A stretch of DNA of 64,000 bases from Climacteris rufus (taxonomy: Eukaryota > Chordata > Aves > Passeriformes > Climacteridae), in the NCBI GenBank assembly GCA_013398175.1, contig VZRZ01002225.1, positions 1,176,019 through 1,240,018 of the forward strand, written 5' to 3'. Positions within the stretch are counted from its first letter, which is position 1. Each line of letters opens with the position of its first letter. The position numbers and the translations under genes are program-made. The notes beneath the pieces are model-generated. The model ran no database searches, was not told the origin of the DNA, and saw only the letters and a list, made by a program, of their open reading frames with translations. Below are positions 37,001 to 48,652 of the stretch, piece after piece.

Positions 37001-37869
37001 TTTTCTGCAAAAGATTAAGAAAGTAAAAAATGTTCTATCCCATTAAGCCAGGCTATTAAGTGTAATGGTAAAATATAATTAAAGTAGGTTTTGTCACTTG
37101 CTAAGTCTCACTTTTCATCATGACATTATGTAGCAATTCTGTTCTCAATCAGTTCCTCCAACTTTTTTTCCTTTTCAGAGTTACACAGGCACTAGTATCA
37201 TTTAAGACAATGACAGAAAAAGGATCTCAACTTTCGTGCACTCTAAGCCATCAACACTGCAGAGTTAAATGTACTTATCACTATAAAAGGGGCAGTTGAG
37301 AAAATATTTTTGAATTAGTGTTCCTTTGTAGGTTTTAATGTTTAAACCAAAATTACAAGTGTTTCCTTATTTAAGTAGATACTTGAATTATGGCAACCTT
37401 CAGGAATGCAGGATGTGGTGGGTTGACCTGGGGTGCACACCAGGTGCCCACCAAGCTGCACTATCACTCCCTTCCTCAACAGTACAGGGGTAGGGGGAGA
37501 AAAGGTGGGGAAAAAACCCAACCATATTGGGTCAAGATAAAGGCAGCTTAATAATCACAAAAGCAAAGTCTGCGCATGTAATTAAGGGAAGACAAAATAT
37601 TCTCTACTTCCCATCAGCAGGCAATGTCCAGCCACTTTCCAGGAAGAAGGGCTTCAGATAGATGTCAAAATAATGAATAATGCTCAGCAGTAGCCAAAAC
37701 ACTGGTGTGTTATCCACACATTTCTTGCTGCCATACACAGCCCAGTGTTATGAGGCTGCTATGGGGAAAGTTAACTTGATCCCAGTCAGCCCCAATACAG
37801 CGGGATAACCAACCCAATTAATGTAAGTGAAATGTCATAGTTGGCTGAATAAAGTTTTTCATTACTTAC
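34035..37869. other. PIK3C2G intron 2
   Basis: Intron with the ERVL-type LTR at 37414-37799. The rest shows no feature that I can name. Confidence 0.7.
37414..37799 (-). mobile_element. Avian ERVL-type solo LTR
   Basis: The element opens with TGTGGTGGGTTGACCTGG and closes with CCCAATACA, so it has the TG...CA ends of a retroviral LTR. Internal blocks (GGTGCCCACCAAGCTGC, CTATCACTCCC, ACACTGGTGTGTTATCCAC) match the avian ERVL-like LTR family I know, which reads in the opposite direction, so I place it on the minus strand. The flanks GCAGGA and GCGGGA could be a 6-base target duplication with one mismatch. About 390 bp remain, so it is internally shortened. No retroviral genes are present. It sits 71 bases before exon 2 in intron 2. 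Confidence 0.75.
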
Positions 37870-37952
37870 TTCTCCACTGTGTTGCAAAAACCAACTGTGT
37901 TTTCATTGCTTCCTTGGTTTGCTTCAATCAGCTGGATAGACCAACCTGTAGT
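37870..37952 (-). CDS. PIK3C2G: PIK3C2G coding exon 2
   Basis: This is an 83 bp exon with a pyrimidine-rich acceptor (gaatttttag) and a consensus gtaagt donor. It starts in phase 0, matching the end of exon 1, and ends with two bases of a split lysine codon. It reads TTGWSIQLIEANQGSN followed by ENTVGFCNTVE. Human PIK3C2G has GCSIQLVEVPQSSN and then SFCNKVKK at this point, from memory. A second AG lies 7 nt inside (after ACTACAG), but using it would break the frame with exon 1, so I chose the outer acceptor. This is linker sequence ahead of the Ras-binding domain. Confidence 0.88.
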
Positions 37953-38342
37953 CTAAAAATTCCAAAAAGATCCCAGAAGAAATAGAGCTGAGTTATTTAG
38001 ATATCAGAAGCATAAAGACCATAAGGCTAACCTTGCATTTTGTTCCATAAGAGCTTATCATACCTCCCCTGCCTTGATGGACTTCCAAATAAACACAAAT
38101 GACCCCATTTTGACTGCACTCTAAATGCTTTCAGAAGTCACAAAGCATCAGCTACCCTGGGAAACAAGAGATTTTCTCTCTCCATGCAGAACATCAGGAA
38201 TTACAGACAAAGCTTGTACCTGGTGTCAAGGCACAGACAACTCTAAAAGCAGATGTTTAGTTAACAAAAGGGAGAGAGAACAAACTGAACCTTAAGCTTC
38301 CATGTGTTTTAATCCTTATTTTCTCTCTTTCTGTCCTGGCAG

Positions 38343-38380
38343 GAAGCTCAGCATCCCTTCAAGCTCCATAAATCTGTCAG
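38343..38380 (+). other. Exon-like segment on the strand opposite PIK3C2G
   Basis: A textbook acceptor (a pyrimidine tract of CTCTCTTTCTGTCC type, then GGCAG) and a textbook donor (CAG/gtaagt) enclose 38 bases. At least two frames are open. There is no protein homology that I recognise, so it may be an exon of an antisense non-coding transcript, or chance. Confidence 0.25.
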
Positions 38381-41300
38381 GTAAGTCCTTAAGACAGATA
38401 ACAGGAAGCCAGTGGATTCTATTGAACATGAAAAATCCCCACATACTTTTGCTGATCTTGGAGAGCAGAGGTCTGAGCCACTACTGTGGGTCAAACACCC
38501 CTTTGTCTGTTTGCCATAAGTATGCTTCAGTCAGAACATTACCTCCAGGAAAGAACTTAATACTATTATATCTGCAAGCCCATTCTGCTGTTGTAGGTAG
38601 AGACATTACAAGGCTTAACTGTATAAGAGCTTTTAAACCCCTTCAGAAAGAGGAGTAACGTGCCACAGAAGAGGAAACTGAGACATGGCAAAAGGTTTAC
38701 TTTAAAATTTTGATAACAATTAGCATAAAACTATACATATTTATAAAAAATAAGACTAACTAATAAACAGAATTTAAGATTCTTTTTGGCTGGATAAGGA
38801 AGTGTAATATGCATGGATACAGGCCGGGAAATTGTAATTGCCATTTAAAAGGTCAAAAGTCAGAAAACGTTTGTAGATACCATCAGTCTTGGATCTCTGT
38901 GTGTACTATTTTCATTACCCAGAACAACACAAGCATTAGGAGAGTGCTGCTGAAATTTAAAAATACTAAGAGAACATCATCAATAGAGGGGAAAATTGAA
39001 ATTGTCTAGTAGGAAAAACAACAGATAATCTTGGGGGTATAAATAAAACATTAAATTTAGCAATCAAAATGAGTATTCCATCATTCCCTGATTCTAAGAA
39101 CTGCTGAAAAAGGTCCTTCAAAATCCTGTGAAAACACAGCATTTCCACTGGTTCATTCTTTCCATCTTGGTTAGACAATTACCTTAAAATTCACCTCATC
39201 ACACAGTAACAAGAACTTCTGGGGGAGGTTCACTACTTAGAAATTGTGATTAGGTAACAGCAACAGCCTCCCAAAATTTCCTAGTCATCAAAAAAACCCA
39301 CAAAAACAAACAAAGGCTCCTTTTTCACCTGTGTCTCTGTCCTTGCAGAGCAGATACAGTGCCCTGGAAAAAGTGCATGGAAGAAGAGAAATAGCCAATA
39401 AAGGAAAAGCTAAGACAATTAGTCCACAGGTAAGAAAAGGTGAGGTTGGAACACAACATTGAATGGGACTGAAGTTATTAAAAACACAAAACCACAACTG
39501 CAAACTGAGGAAGGAGGAACAAAGAGGAACAGAGCAAGAGGGCCAAGACTGGGAAAGTATGATAGACCACAAGGACATGGGTATGAGTCCCCAAAAGTTC
39601 ATGGTTTGAAGAAAAATATGATTAAATGATTGCTAAAGGATGGCAAAGAGGAGCCTGACAGACAAAGCTGCAGGACACAGAAGTAACACAGAAGCCCTCT
39701 GGTTTTCTGCACTTTTGCTGACAGCATCTCTGGGTGATTCCTAATGCCAAACAAGAATCCTGTGTAGCCTAATAATAGTCTACACCTTTGGAATATACCA
39801 TTGCTAACTCAAATTAATTCTGGTGGCAGAAGTATACACAGCAGATAAATAATTCCAGCTCCATTAATGAATCATGGCAAGAAGAGATTTAGTTTTGTTA
39901 TGTCTCTTTTCATGTGTCCAGAATTTTTTCTTATTTGATATAAAGGTAAAACGTTAGTTACATGATCACATTGTTACAAATTATTTTTCAATAGGACTTG
40001 AGCCTCCATTTATTGCAAATATCTGAAACTGAGCAGTGAATGAGACAAAATGGCATATGAAAGAAATAATGACAACAGGGTTGAAGCAACAGAATGCATC
40101 CCTTGATGACTGGAATCTTTTTTCATCCACAGAATTCTCACCTTATGCTAATCAAGTCACCTAAACCATCCTCCCAAATTTGAGCACTAATTGTGTATTT
40201 CTCATCTCTGGAGTACCCAAACCAAATAATGAAGTTTGATCTGATGATTTGACTTGGGTGAAGATATGAGTCTTGTTAGTTACTCTGAAAATGTTAGATT
40301 CTAAATATCATAGACGGAGTAGATAAATATACTAAACACTTCTCAGGTTGTATTTCAGTTTTCTTTCTAATATGGAAAAAAATAACATGTCCTTTCATCC
40401 TTTCAGGATGTTAGGATTTTTAAACATCTGACCAGCTGATGACAAGGCCAGATAAAATTACTATTTCCTTTGTTACACTGGACTTACTTTGATTAGCACA
40501 CATTAAATAAAGCCTAGGGCCATATAACTGCATCCAAGAGCTAAGGATCAGAATAACAGTGTGATTTCAGCAATGTGAATATTTCATCTTGCCTACCTGT
40601 GACCTATCTCCATTCTAATCTCCATGTTACAGCATCCTTTGCATGTCACTCTGCACTCTTGGTTCTTATCTCCTACTATTCGGATGCATGATTTACTTGT
40701 TCTGGACGTCACAAATCCAACCTGTGCTCATTCCTTTGCTGTGGTGTTTCACTTTCCCAATCCTTCTGACAGTCTTACTCGGCATCAGGTCTGTCACCCC
40801 ACAGAACTTCTTATCTTTTCCAAAACTCCCAGCCCAGTAGGAGTGAGTAACTACTTTATAGGCTTTTTTTACTTTTCCTTTCTCCAGTTTCTTTCACTCT
40901 TATTTTCCCTTATCATCTCAAGGTTCATCTGCCAGCCCTTTGCCTTGGCTCTTTCTATCCTGTCATAGCTGTTTTTCCCTGGAGGAATTCCTGTGACCAC
41001 TCTGATTTTTATGCTACAAATCAATTCACTCTTCTCTCCCATTTCTTCCTCTTCTAGCTAAACAGCTCAAATACTTCCCTGACTTAATCAAATCCTCCCA
41101 CACATTCGATTGTAGTTGCCCTTGACTCACTCAGCTCTTCTCTTCCCTCCCCTATAATTCTCTCCTCCCCCATCACAGAAGTGTTTGTGCCTGCTCTTAA
41201 ATAGTTGCTTCCTCTAGTACCTCTTCTTCCCATTCCATGATTTAATCTCCTCCTGCTCATTTGTATCCCACTATTTTCTGCTTTTCTCCTGAGAAGGCTT

Positions 41301-42092
41301 GCTCTTTTAACCATCATGTCAGCATGTTTTAGTTTTCCTATCATGAGTAAGAAGCAACAACAGCCTTTTGTCTCTCCACCTATTCTTCCCCTCCTCTTTT
41401 GTATTCATCACTGAAATTTCAAAATGCAGTGCACAGGATTAGTCTTAGGAGTTCTTGTCCTCAGATATGTTTCCCCCTGCTGCCTCCCCATCTGTCTAGG
41501 CCTGCATATGTTTACTTTTATAGTTCTCCTTATTCAGAGACAGAGAAACAAGTCAATCAAGTGTCTCTTCCCCTTTACTTTATGATACTGTGATCACTGG
41601 GAGTTAAAAGCAGAAGGTGAACCTAAACTGTCTTTTAATATTCATGGTGCAGAGGTATCCTGTAGGCTATTTCAGGATTCTTATAATGATTCAGAATGCT
41701 AACAAGGACTGGAGGAAAGGGAAGATTTATCATTTTCTTCTCCCTTCTCTGTCAGGATTTTGAAAGAAAGAAAATGAGGACAGATATAACATCACAGAGA
41801 GTCATGGGAGACCCATAAGACATGGTTATTAAAAAAGGCAAAATCATGAATAGAGCTATGAACACCTGATGAAGGAGGAAAAAAGATGGATTTGCTTCAA
41901 ACAGACAGCTAAAAGAGAGTGTGTCATAGGATCCAGCTTCCACAGTTAGAGTAGATGTGTCTATTTTTAGGAAGTAATTATACATGCACACGTAAGTGCA
42001 TGCAGAACATGGTGAAGACAGGACATGCTATGCTTCATTTCTCGGGATCATGATATGTCAGCCAGACTAGAGACAGAGACAATAACCTGGCT

Positions 42093-42127
<35 letters not shown>

Positions 42128-42155
42128 AGATTANNNNNNNNNNNNNNNNNNNNNN
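42093..42155 (+). repeat. Poly(A) tract followed by an assembly gap
   Basis: About 34 consecutive A residues, a short CAGATTA spacer and 22 Ns, then A/C-rich sequence. It could be a microsatellite or a retroposon tail; no element body is recognisable upstream. Confidence 0.9.
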
Positions 42156-42533
42156 AAAACAAAAAACAAACAGATTCAACATAATGTAATGATATTTTGA
42201 ATCTCAGGTTTCATATCAGACCATAAAGATTTGTCATCTTATCTTCCAAACACAACTTACTCTACATTTCTGTACTTATCCTTCTGTGGTAGTTTTATGG
42301 TTCAGTGAGCCATAAAATGAGCCTACTGGAGCATTCTAGACCATTATCTAGATTCTCTTCTGGTATGAAATACTCTTGCTTCCCCTGAGGCATAAATGTT
42401 TTATTTTTCATAAGGTCTTTAAATTAAGTGCTTCTAATCCATGTTGCAACAGTGTGAGTGAATACACAAAGTACAAGGACACAAACAGGAACAGAAAACT
42501 TTAAACACTGTTAATATAAGAAAACTGAAATAC

Positions 42534-43169
42534 CTCTCTATCATGTCCAGGTTGCATAGGTCCTATGTGGCACCTTCTGGAAGTGTTGGTTAAAGAAGCT
42601 TCCCCATTTCCACTTTCTTCTCTCATCTTTTGTCCACATGGATAATTGTCTGAGAAAACAGGACTTGGGGCACCCAGATGGTCAAAGCCTATCTGAAACC
42701 CCAGACTTCTGTTGCCTCTTTCCACATTTGAAACTGAATTTACACTGTTCCCTCCACAGAGTTCTCTGTCTTGACTGTAGGGCCAAGAATCCACCACAGA
42801 CAAGTTTCTGCAGTCAGGTAGCAAAGAAGATCCGAAGCCAACCATTGGTGGCACTGTGCCTTGTTGCCAGTGAGATATTTCATTTCCAGGGTAAAGTTCC
42901 CCATAAGCAGCTAGAGGCTGGCCATAAAGATGCTGGTTGGGCACATTCTGACTGAAATGGACTGATGGGAAAAACATTTCTTCATGGTGATGTGAATGAG
43001 ATGAACCATAAAAAAAAAATTCATTGCTGACTTCATCAACTATTCGATCAAATCCTAGAGGGACCCCTCCATCAGAACCAGAATGGTACATGGGGTAAGG
43101 TGCTTGGTCCCCAGGCTGTCCTTCACAGAATTCCTTGTGTGAGAAAGACACCCTCCCAAAGTGTGCCAT
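42534..43169 (-). CDS. PIK3C2G: PIK3C2G coding exon 1 (start codon, N-terminal region)
   Basis: This exon encodes the first 212 residues of class II PI3-kinase gamma, which makes PI3P and PI(3,4)P2 on internal membranes. The start is the ATG at 43169 in a good context (GCC before it, G after). The exon ends at a GAG/gtattt donor in phase 0. Residues around 60 read LGFDRIVDEVS, against LGFDQIVDEIS in human PIK3C2G as I recall it; further anchors are SHWQQ, VGFGSSLLPD and MQPGHDRE. This part of the family is poorly conserved and probably disordered (Ser, Asn, Gly and His rich, with an HSHHHEE run). It holds no kinase, Ras-binding or C2 residues. A 5'UTR exon probably lies upstream; a weak acceptor precedes base 43182, so this exon may carry 13 nt of leader. 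The identity rests mainly on the exons that follow in phase. Confidence 0.88.
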
Positions 43170-43182
43170 GGCTGACTCTTCA

Positions 43183-46100
43183 CTGCAGTCCTTTTAGTCT
43201 TCAGAAAGTCTCATAAAAGTTCTACAGTCAAGAGGGTGATGTTCAGACCTGGAGCCACATACCACTGAAATGAAGCACAGAATGGAAGTTAAATCCCAAA
43301 ATGTCTGATATAATGAAAGCAGTACACTGCTTTGGTCATTTTTGCTTTACAGCTTCCTCCACAGGGTGGAAATATTTTCTTAATGTGGAGATTGAATATT
43401 CTTTTGCCTGACCCTTGTTTCCAGAATATTATTATTACTATTGTTGTATTAATAACAATTATAATAAATTGCTACTATTATTATCCTTGACTTCTAAATA
43501 ATAGCAACAGGAAGCCCAAATCAACTGATCTAAATACGAAGATACTAATTTTGTCAAATATTAAAGAAAATATCTTTTTTTTTTTTACCCTTGCATAGCA
43601 CACAATGCAGAAATATAAATCAGGTAGTTAAAAAAGGCTTGTATTAATGGTTGTCGGTTTCATTCCCATCTTCCCCTCAAATTCCTTCATATTCTAACAC
43701 TATTTTTCTTAGTATAATCAGGTGAAGAAAGTCAAGCCAAAGAACATAGAAGACATGGACCTCCAATTAATATTCAAAACACTACACCCCAAAAGCTTGG
43801 ATACAGCATATATAAAGAAAAAAAAGATAAATAAATCAATTTCAACCCTTTTTTATTTCTTTGTTTTACAAAACAGATTTATCTTCAAAGCCTGAGGCTG
43901 TATCTCTTTTAGTAAATTAACAGGCAAGGGCAGGAGCTCCTGCAGCAGCTCACCATCATTCATGCTGTTACCAGCAAACTTCCTAATCTGGTTTAGGCAG
44001 GTGCCAAGTTGTCCAATGGTGCAGCTGGGCAGCATGTACTGGAAACTGCTGTCAGTAAGCATGAGGGTTTATTTTTTAGAAAGGGTGTTCAGTTCTACAA
44101 CCAAAATCTATTCTGGGCCATTTGCCCTCAAGGCCTTGGCCTGTTTCATTTACTGATACAGATGTAACCTAAAAAACACAAATGACACAGAACAGCAATA
44201 CTACAGACAGCACACAGTTGTGCTGCAATACTTTACCACATAAAAGATAATAGAAACATCTGATTTAATAATTCAGTAAAAAATGTATTCCTGAGCAGAA
44301 AAAGCAAAAGCTATTGAGACAAAAAATGTGCTCAGAAATTGCTAAAGTTTAGCTCCACAAATAGCTTTTCCATTAAGTCCCCAAGATACTGTATTAGTTT
44401 GGATAATAGCACCTTGCAATGAAAATCTATGTTACAACAGAAGGTATTCATCACAATTTTATTTATTTTTGTTTCATTTTAAGTCAAACTCTAGGTGACA
44501 CAAGCTTCTGTCACTCACAGTGTGGAATGAGAAGTGAAATGAAAACTTAAATAGGCTGAAATGAAATCTCCAGCTCAGAGGCTGAACTACTCTTTCAAGC
44601 ACTCCACTTAGTAATTCCATGTGTTGCGAGTGTGGGTTTCCTTCAACCATGTTGGGGAAAAATAAAAGCGTTTATGAAATTATTGCAGGCCAGATAACAA
44701 CAAAGATGCATCCCACTTTGAATGGTGATCTAAAGTTCAATTACAGTCTTTGCACCTTTCTCTCAGAGTAACTCCTGAAGTTCATTATGTTTTTAGATGA
44801 AGATGACACCATTAAAAAAAAATTATAAGTGTAACAACAGGAGTTTCTTGTATGAAATTGTCCTCCTTTACAACTTTCTCTATTTTTCATTTCTACAGCA
44901 GGTAAATAAAAGTAAAAAAAACAACATGAAATAAAAGGATATAGCCATTAAATCAAGAAGTATAAGGTCTTTTATTATTTTTTCAACCCATCTTGAAAAT
45001 TAGAATGTTTCAGGAAAAAACAGAAGATAAAATAATATCTCCCCCTAGGCCCCTCTTCCTTAAAAAAAGCTTGGCTACTTGGAAAACTACAAGGCATAGA
45101 AAATACAATACCTTTTACACCCTTTCAACTGCTTCCAAAATACTTTCTTTACATTCCAAACAAATTCTGTTTATGGTGATACATAAATGTCTAACAGATG
45201 ACCTTGCTCGTTCATCACTAAGGCTTTTTGTAACCTCAGCAGAGGCAAATATTCACACTCACACAGTCCACCTCCATCTGTCTCTCTATCAGTGCTCATT
45301 TCCTGCACTCTCCACACTGTCCAGGTGAAGTATTCCTTTTCCAGTGGAAAAACCCACAGTTTGGCTGCAGTGCCAAAGGCTGCTCTGTGCATCCTGCCCC
45401 TGTTCTCCTCACTGGGCTGGAAAGTTTACCTGGATCAGGGCAGAGGCAGGGAGCAGCCACTGGTACAGCACTGTTTGCAGCATGGTGTCTCTTTCGTGTA
45501 GGTTTGTATTTAAAAGTAACCATTTCTACTGGAAACTCAGCATGCCATGGTGCAAATCTCGGTGGTTTAGGTCTTGCTAGTTGGGTTGCAACGACGAGGC
45601 TCTATTTTTGGGCCAACTCCTGATCTTTTCAAAGCAGCATACAAAGTTCAGGGCAGGATCTGGCTCTTTGCCAGCCACTATTACACCTTCTGAATCTTGC
45701 AAAGTGCACTGATAAAAAAATTTTCAAAAATCATGAAGGAGGCAAAATTTATATGCATTTTTTATTTATAAAACACCTAAGCTTTTAGGTAGGTTTTCTT
45801 TGCCTTGTGGTTTCTCGATGAATCCTTCCTTTTCCTTTTAAATGACAGTGTTCACAGTGTCACGTGGTTCTGGGATCAGGGGTTTTAAGGGAGAATCCCA
45901 ACCAATATTGTAAAATATTCACTGAAAATCAAGAGACTTGAGAGCATCATGCAACTCTCACATTGCAAGTCCTGTCCAAGCACATGGCAATACTTTCCAC
46001 AGCTGGGCATGCACATGAATTCCCCTATTAAACCTTGATGCACTATGGGCTCAATTTTCCCTTTTAGCAGATTCCAGAAAGAGATGATTGGGCCAATTGC

Positions 46101-47700
46101 TAAATTATAAGAATATCTGCTGCAACTTCTTACCTGAAACACAATTTGTTAGAAGGATGTACAGCCTCCTGTGCCTTCCTGCTCAGACACTTTCAGGTGA
46201 CCTCTGTGCTTTCAGTATCAGGGAGGCGTAACTTTGCTGTCAGGAGCCTTCCTTCCTGTTTAACCAGTTCATGGCAGTGATGATTATTTTCCCAATTCTT
46301 CCCTCAGGGAAAATTCAAACTGCAGCAACAATAAAAGTGTAACATCTTACCTGCTCTCTTTTTCAATTTGGGAACCAATCATCCTTTTTAACTTTTTAAT
46401 TTTTTTTTTTTAAAACATGGTGGTAGATTATCTCACATTTTCAGTGGAAGTTTCAAACCTGACTAAAATAACACCTTCATGAAGAGTGAGACTTGCCTCT
46501 TAGGATGACTTCTGCACATGAACAGAAATCAAAAATTTTACTCTACTCCAGCTTCACACAGCTTCCAGCTGCATGCTCCAAAAGGAGCTCCCAGCTCCAA
46601 TCACAGGGGAAGGGGACAACACAAACCTCTGATGGCAGAGAGGCCCTCTGGCTTTGGCTTCTCAGTGTGCAGAGCTGGGATAGCATAACGGGGGAAGAAC
46701 CACCCTTATGCTGGGATATTTCCCAGCGACCAGTGAGGACTTGGCCCTCTGCAAAGGGCCTGAATAGCTGGAGTAAACACAGCACTGGTCATGTCCATCT
46801 TCCGAGACCTCAAAAAGCCCAGGACCCTCCATAAAAGGGAGCAGCAGAGGCTGCTCCAGGCACTACACAGAGGCAGTTCCCTCAGGGACCATTTGCCTTC
46901 ACACTTCATACCATTCCTTAAAAAGTTATAAGTTGCTCCACTGAAGTGGCTATTCAGAATTCAAACAAAATCTCAGCCCTAGTCTACTCCAAGGTTGCAA
47001 CAGGCAAAAAAGTATCCTCAGAAACAGCGAGGGAGTAAGTGTCAACAGAACAGTATTTCAGTTATAAAAAGCCATGCAGTAAGACTGAACAGATTAGGAT
47101 AAAGCGTTTAAAGTTAATAATTAATATCAGATATCTTATATCTGATAAACTGAAGTAATAATTTGATAAAGCATTACAGGAGTAAAACTCTGCCCTTTAA
47201 AGCATAAGAGCTGTCAATGATATCACTGTGATTTAAATGCAGTTAGACAAGGACAGAACTTATTTCACCTGGTGAAAGGTGATGCATTTTCTGTCATATA
47301 TTCTCCAACCCTTAAAATGTCAACTTGCTCTACAAGCTATTTGGTGGCATTTGTGCTGTGCTGTAGCCATTTCCAGTGATTACTGTGAAGCGATCCTGAG
47401 AGAGAGGAACACACCGACTTTAGGAGCTGCCATTTCAGGGTTTATGGCAGTGTGATGTTGCTGCACCTCACAGCGATTGGACAGTTAAAGGAGGAGGACT
47501 GAGAAATCAGGAAATAAGCACGGGAAGAGCTCGTGTTCCCAAGCACACACAGAAGGCTACACACATAATCCAGACTGAGCTGAGGCCCATCCACCTCTCT
47601 CCCCACGGTGATTTCCAGGAGAAGGCTGTGAAGGTCTTTCTCGGGAAACTCTAAACATTTTCAGAATTGTGCTAGGCTTTTGAGGTGGCCACTATTTTTC
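43183..47700. other. Upstream flank of PIK3C2G or 5'UTR intron
   Basis: Apart from the frame at 43853-44062 there is no supported gene. An ATT-rich tract lies at about 43428-43482. Confidence 0.55.
43853..44062 (-). pseudogene. Unidentified 69-residue reading frame, possibly a pseudogene tail
   Basis: The reading contains CTIGQLGTCLNQIRKFAG and LLQELLPLPVNLLKEIQ, which look like ordinary helical protein rather than translated intron. The stop codon is followed directly by an A-rich segment containing AATAAA, which suits the 3' end of a processed transcript. I do not recognise the family and see no continuation in the same frame upstream: a stop precedes it, though another frame just upstream is open for about 25 codons. 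It may be chance. Confidence 0.2.
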
Positions 47701-47779
47701 TGTTTCCTGCTTCCCATTAAAGGAGTAGACAAGAAAATGCTGAGTCACTTTCTACCCTAATTCCTCTCAGAACTACCAA

Positions 47780-48300
47780 GAATTGTCTCCTCCTCTTCTG
47801 CTGGCATGTGGAACAAAATCTCTAGAGCCAAAGAAAACCAGACCATCCCTGGGATGTTTCCTAAACTTGTTAGATGCTCTCGCTGCTCCCCCACCCGGCA
47901 GGAGCGACAGCTCGCTCAGATTTAGGAAGAATCATGGATTTCATTCGACAACGCACGAGTGTGCTCTGATACAGAGCTGCAGGGAAAGAGCTGGCAAAGT
48001 AATCACACACCCCAAAATGAAACACAGTATCTCCAGCAGGCTTTTACTCACAGTGTTGCTTCACACGCAGTTTAGAGCTTTCCGAAATAGCAGCCTTGCG
48101 TTTGAAGCCTTGAGGCTCCGAGTAATAATAGGCTTGCAAAGGGAATGCAACACAGTGTTTTAGCAATCCGTGGGGATGGAAAACTGGCTAAACAGAGAGC
48201 CAGTGAGGAAACGGCTCCATTTCGTAAGATCCATCCTTCTGTGTTACTATTCTCCAGTGCCACCTACTGTCGTTTCCCCAAAACTGTGAGGCAGGGAACA
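47780..48300 (-). promoter_or_regulatory. CpG-enriched patch, candidate PIK3C2G promoter or 5'UTR exon
   Basis: CpG dinucleotides cluster here (seven within about 75 bases around 47880-47955, then CCGAAAT, TTGCGTTT, GGCTCCGAG and others), against a CpG-poor background. On the minus strand a consensus donor (ACACT/gtgagt) ends a possible non-coding exon at 48052. It lies 4.9 kb upstream of the PIK3C2G start codon. This is inference from composition. Confidence 0.3.
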
Positions 48301-48616
48301 GGGATCAGTGTCGAGCACAGTGGCATCTAAGCTTCATGTCTGGCTGCAAGGCACATCATCGTGTCTATCACCATCCCTGACAGCCATGGACTCCGTCAGA
48401 AGGCTGCTCTTTGTGGGAAAGATTCCCGAGTGCTGAGGTCCTGTTTGAAGAGGATGGGATACCACTTCTGGATCAGTGCTCCAAAGCACTGCAGCACTAA
48501 GGTGATAACAAAGCATCAGCAAAAGTACACAAATACAACAGGGTTTTTCCATATGCTGGCAAAAACAAATGTTAAGTTTTTGTTGTGTGTAAGCAGCAGA
48601 TGAAGAAGAATTCTGG

Positions 48617-48652
48617 TAAAAAAAAAAAAAAAAAGGAAAGAAAAAAAGGTGT
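48617..48652 (+). repeat. Poly(A)-rich simple repeat
   Basis: A run of about 17 A residues followed by GGAAAGAAAAAAAGG. Confidence 0.85.

Larger units (their letters stand above)
37953..42533. other. PIK3C2G intron 1
   Basis: Intron of 4.6 kb. It contains a plus-strand exon-like segment (38343-38380), a pyrimidine-rich plus strand around 40620-41580, and a poly(A) tract of about 35 bases at 42093-42126 running into a 22-base gap (42134-42155). Confidence 0.65.

Noticed and set aside
47783..48163. Plus-strand 126-codon open frame
   Set aside because: No family resemblance; its length is likely due to the higher GC of the CpG-enriched patch.
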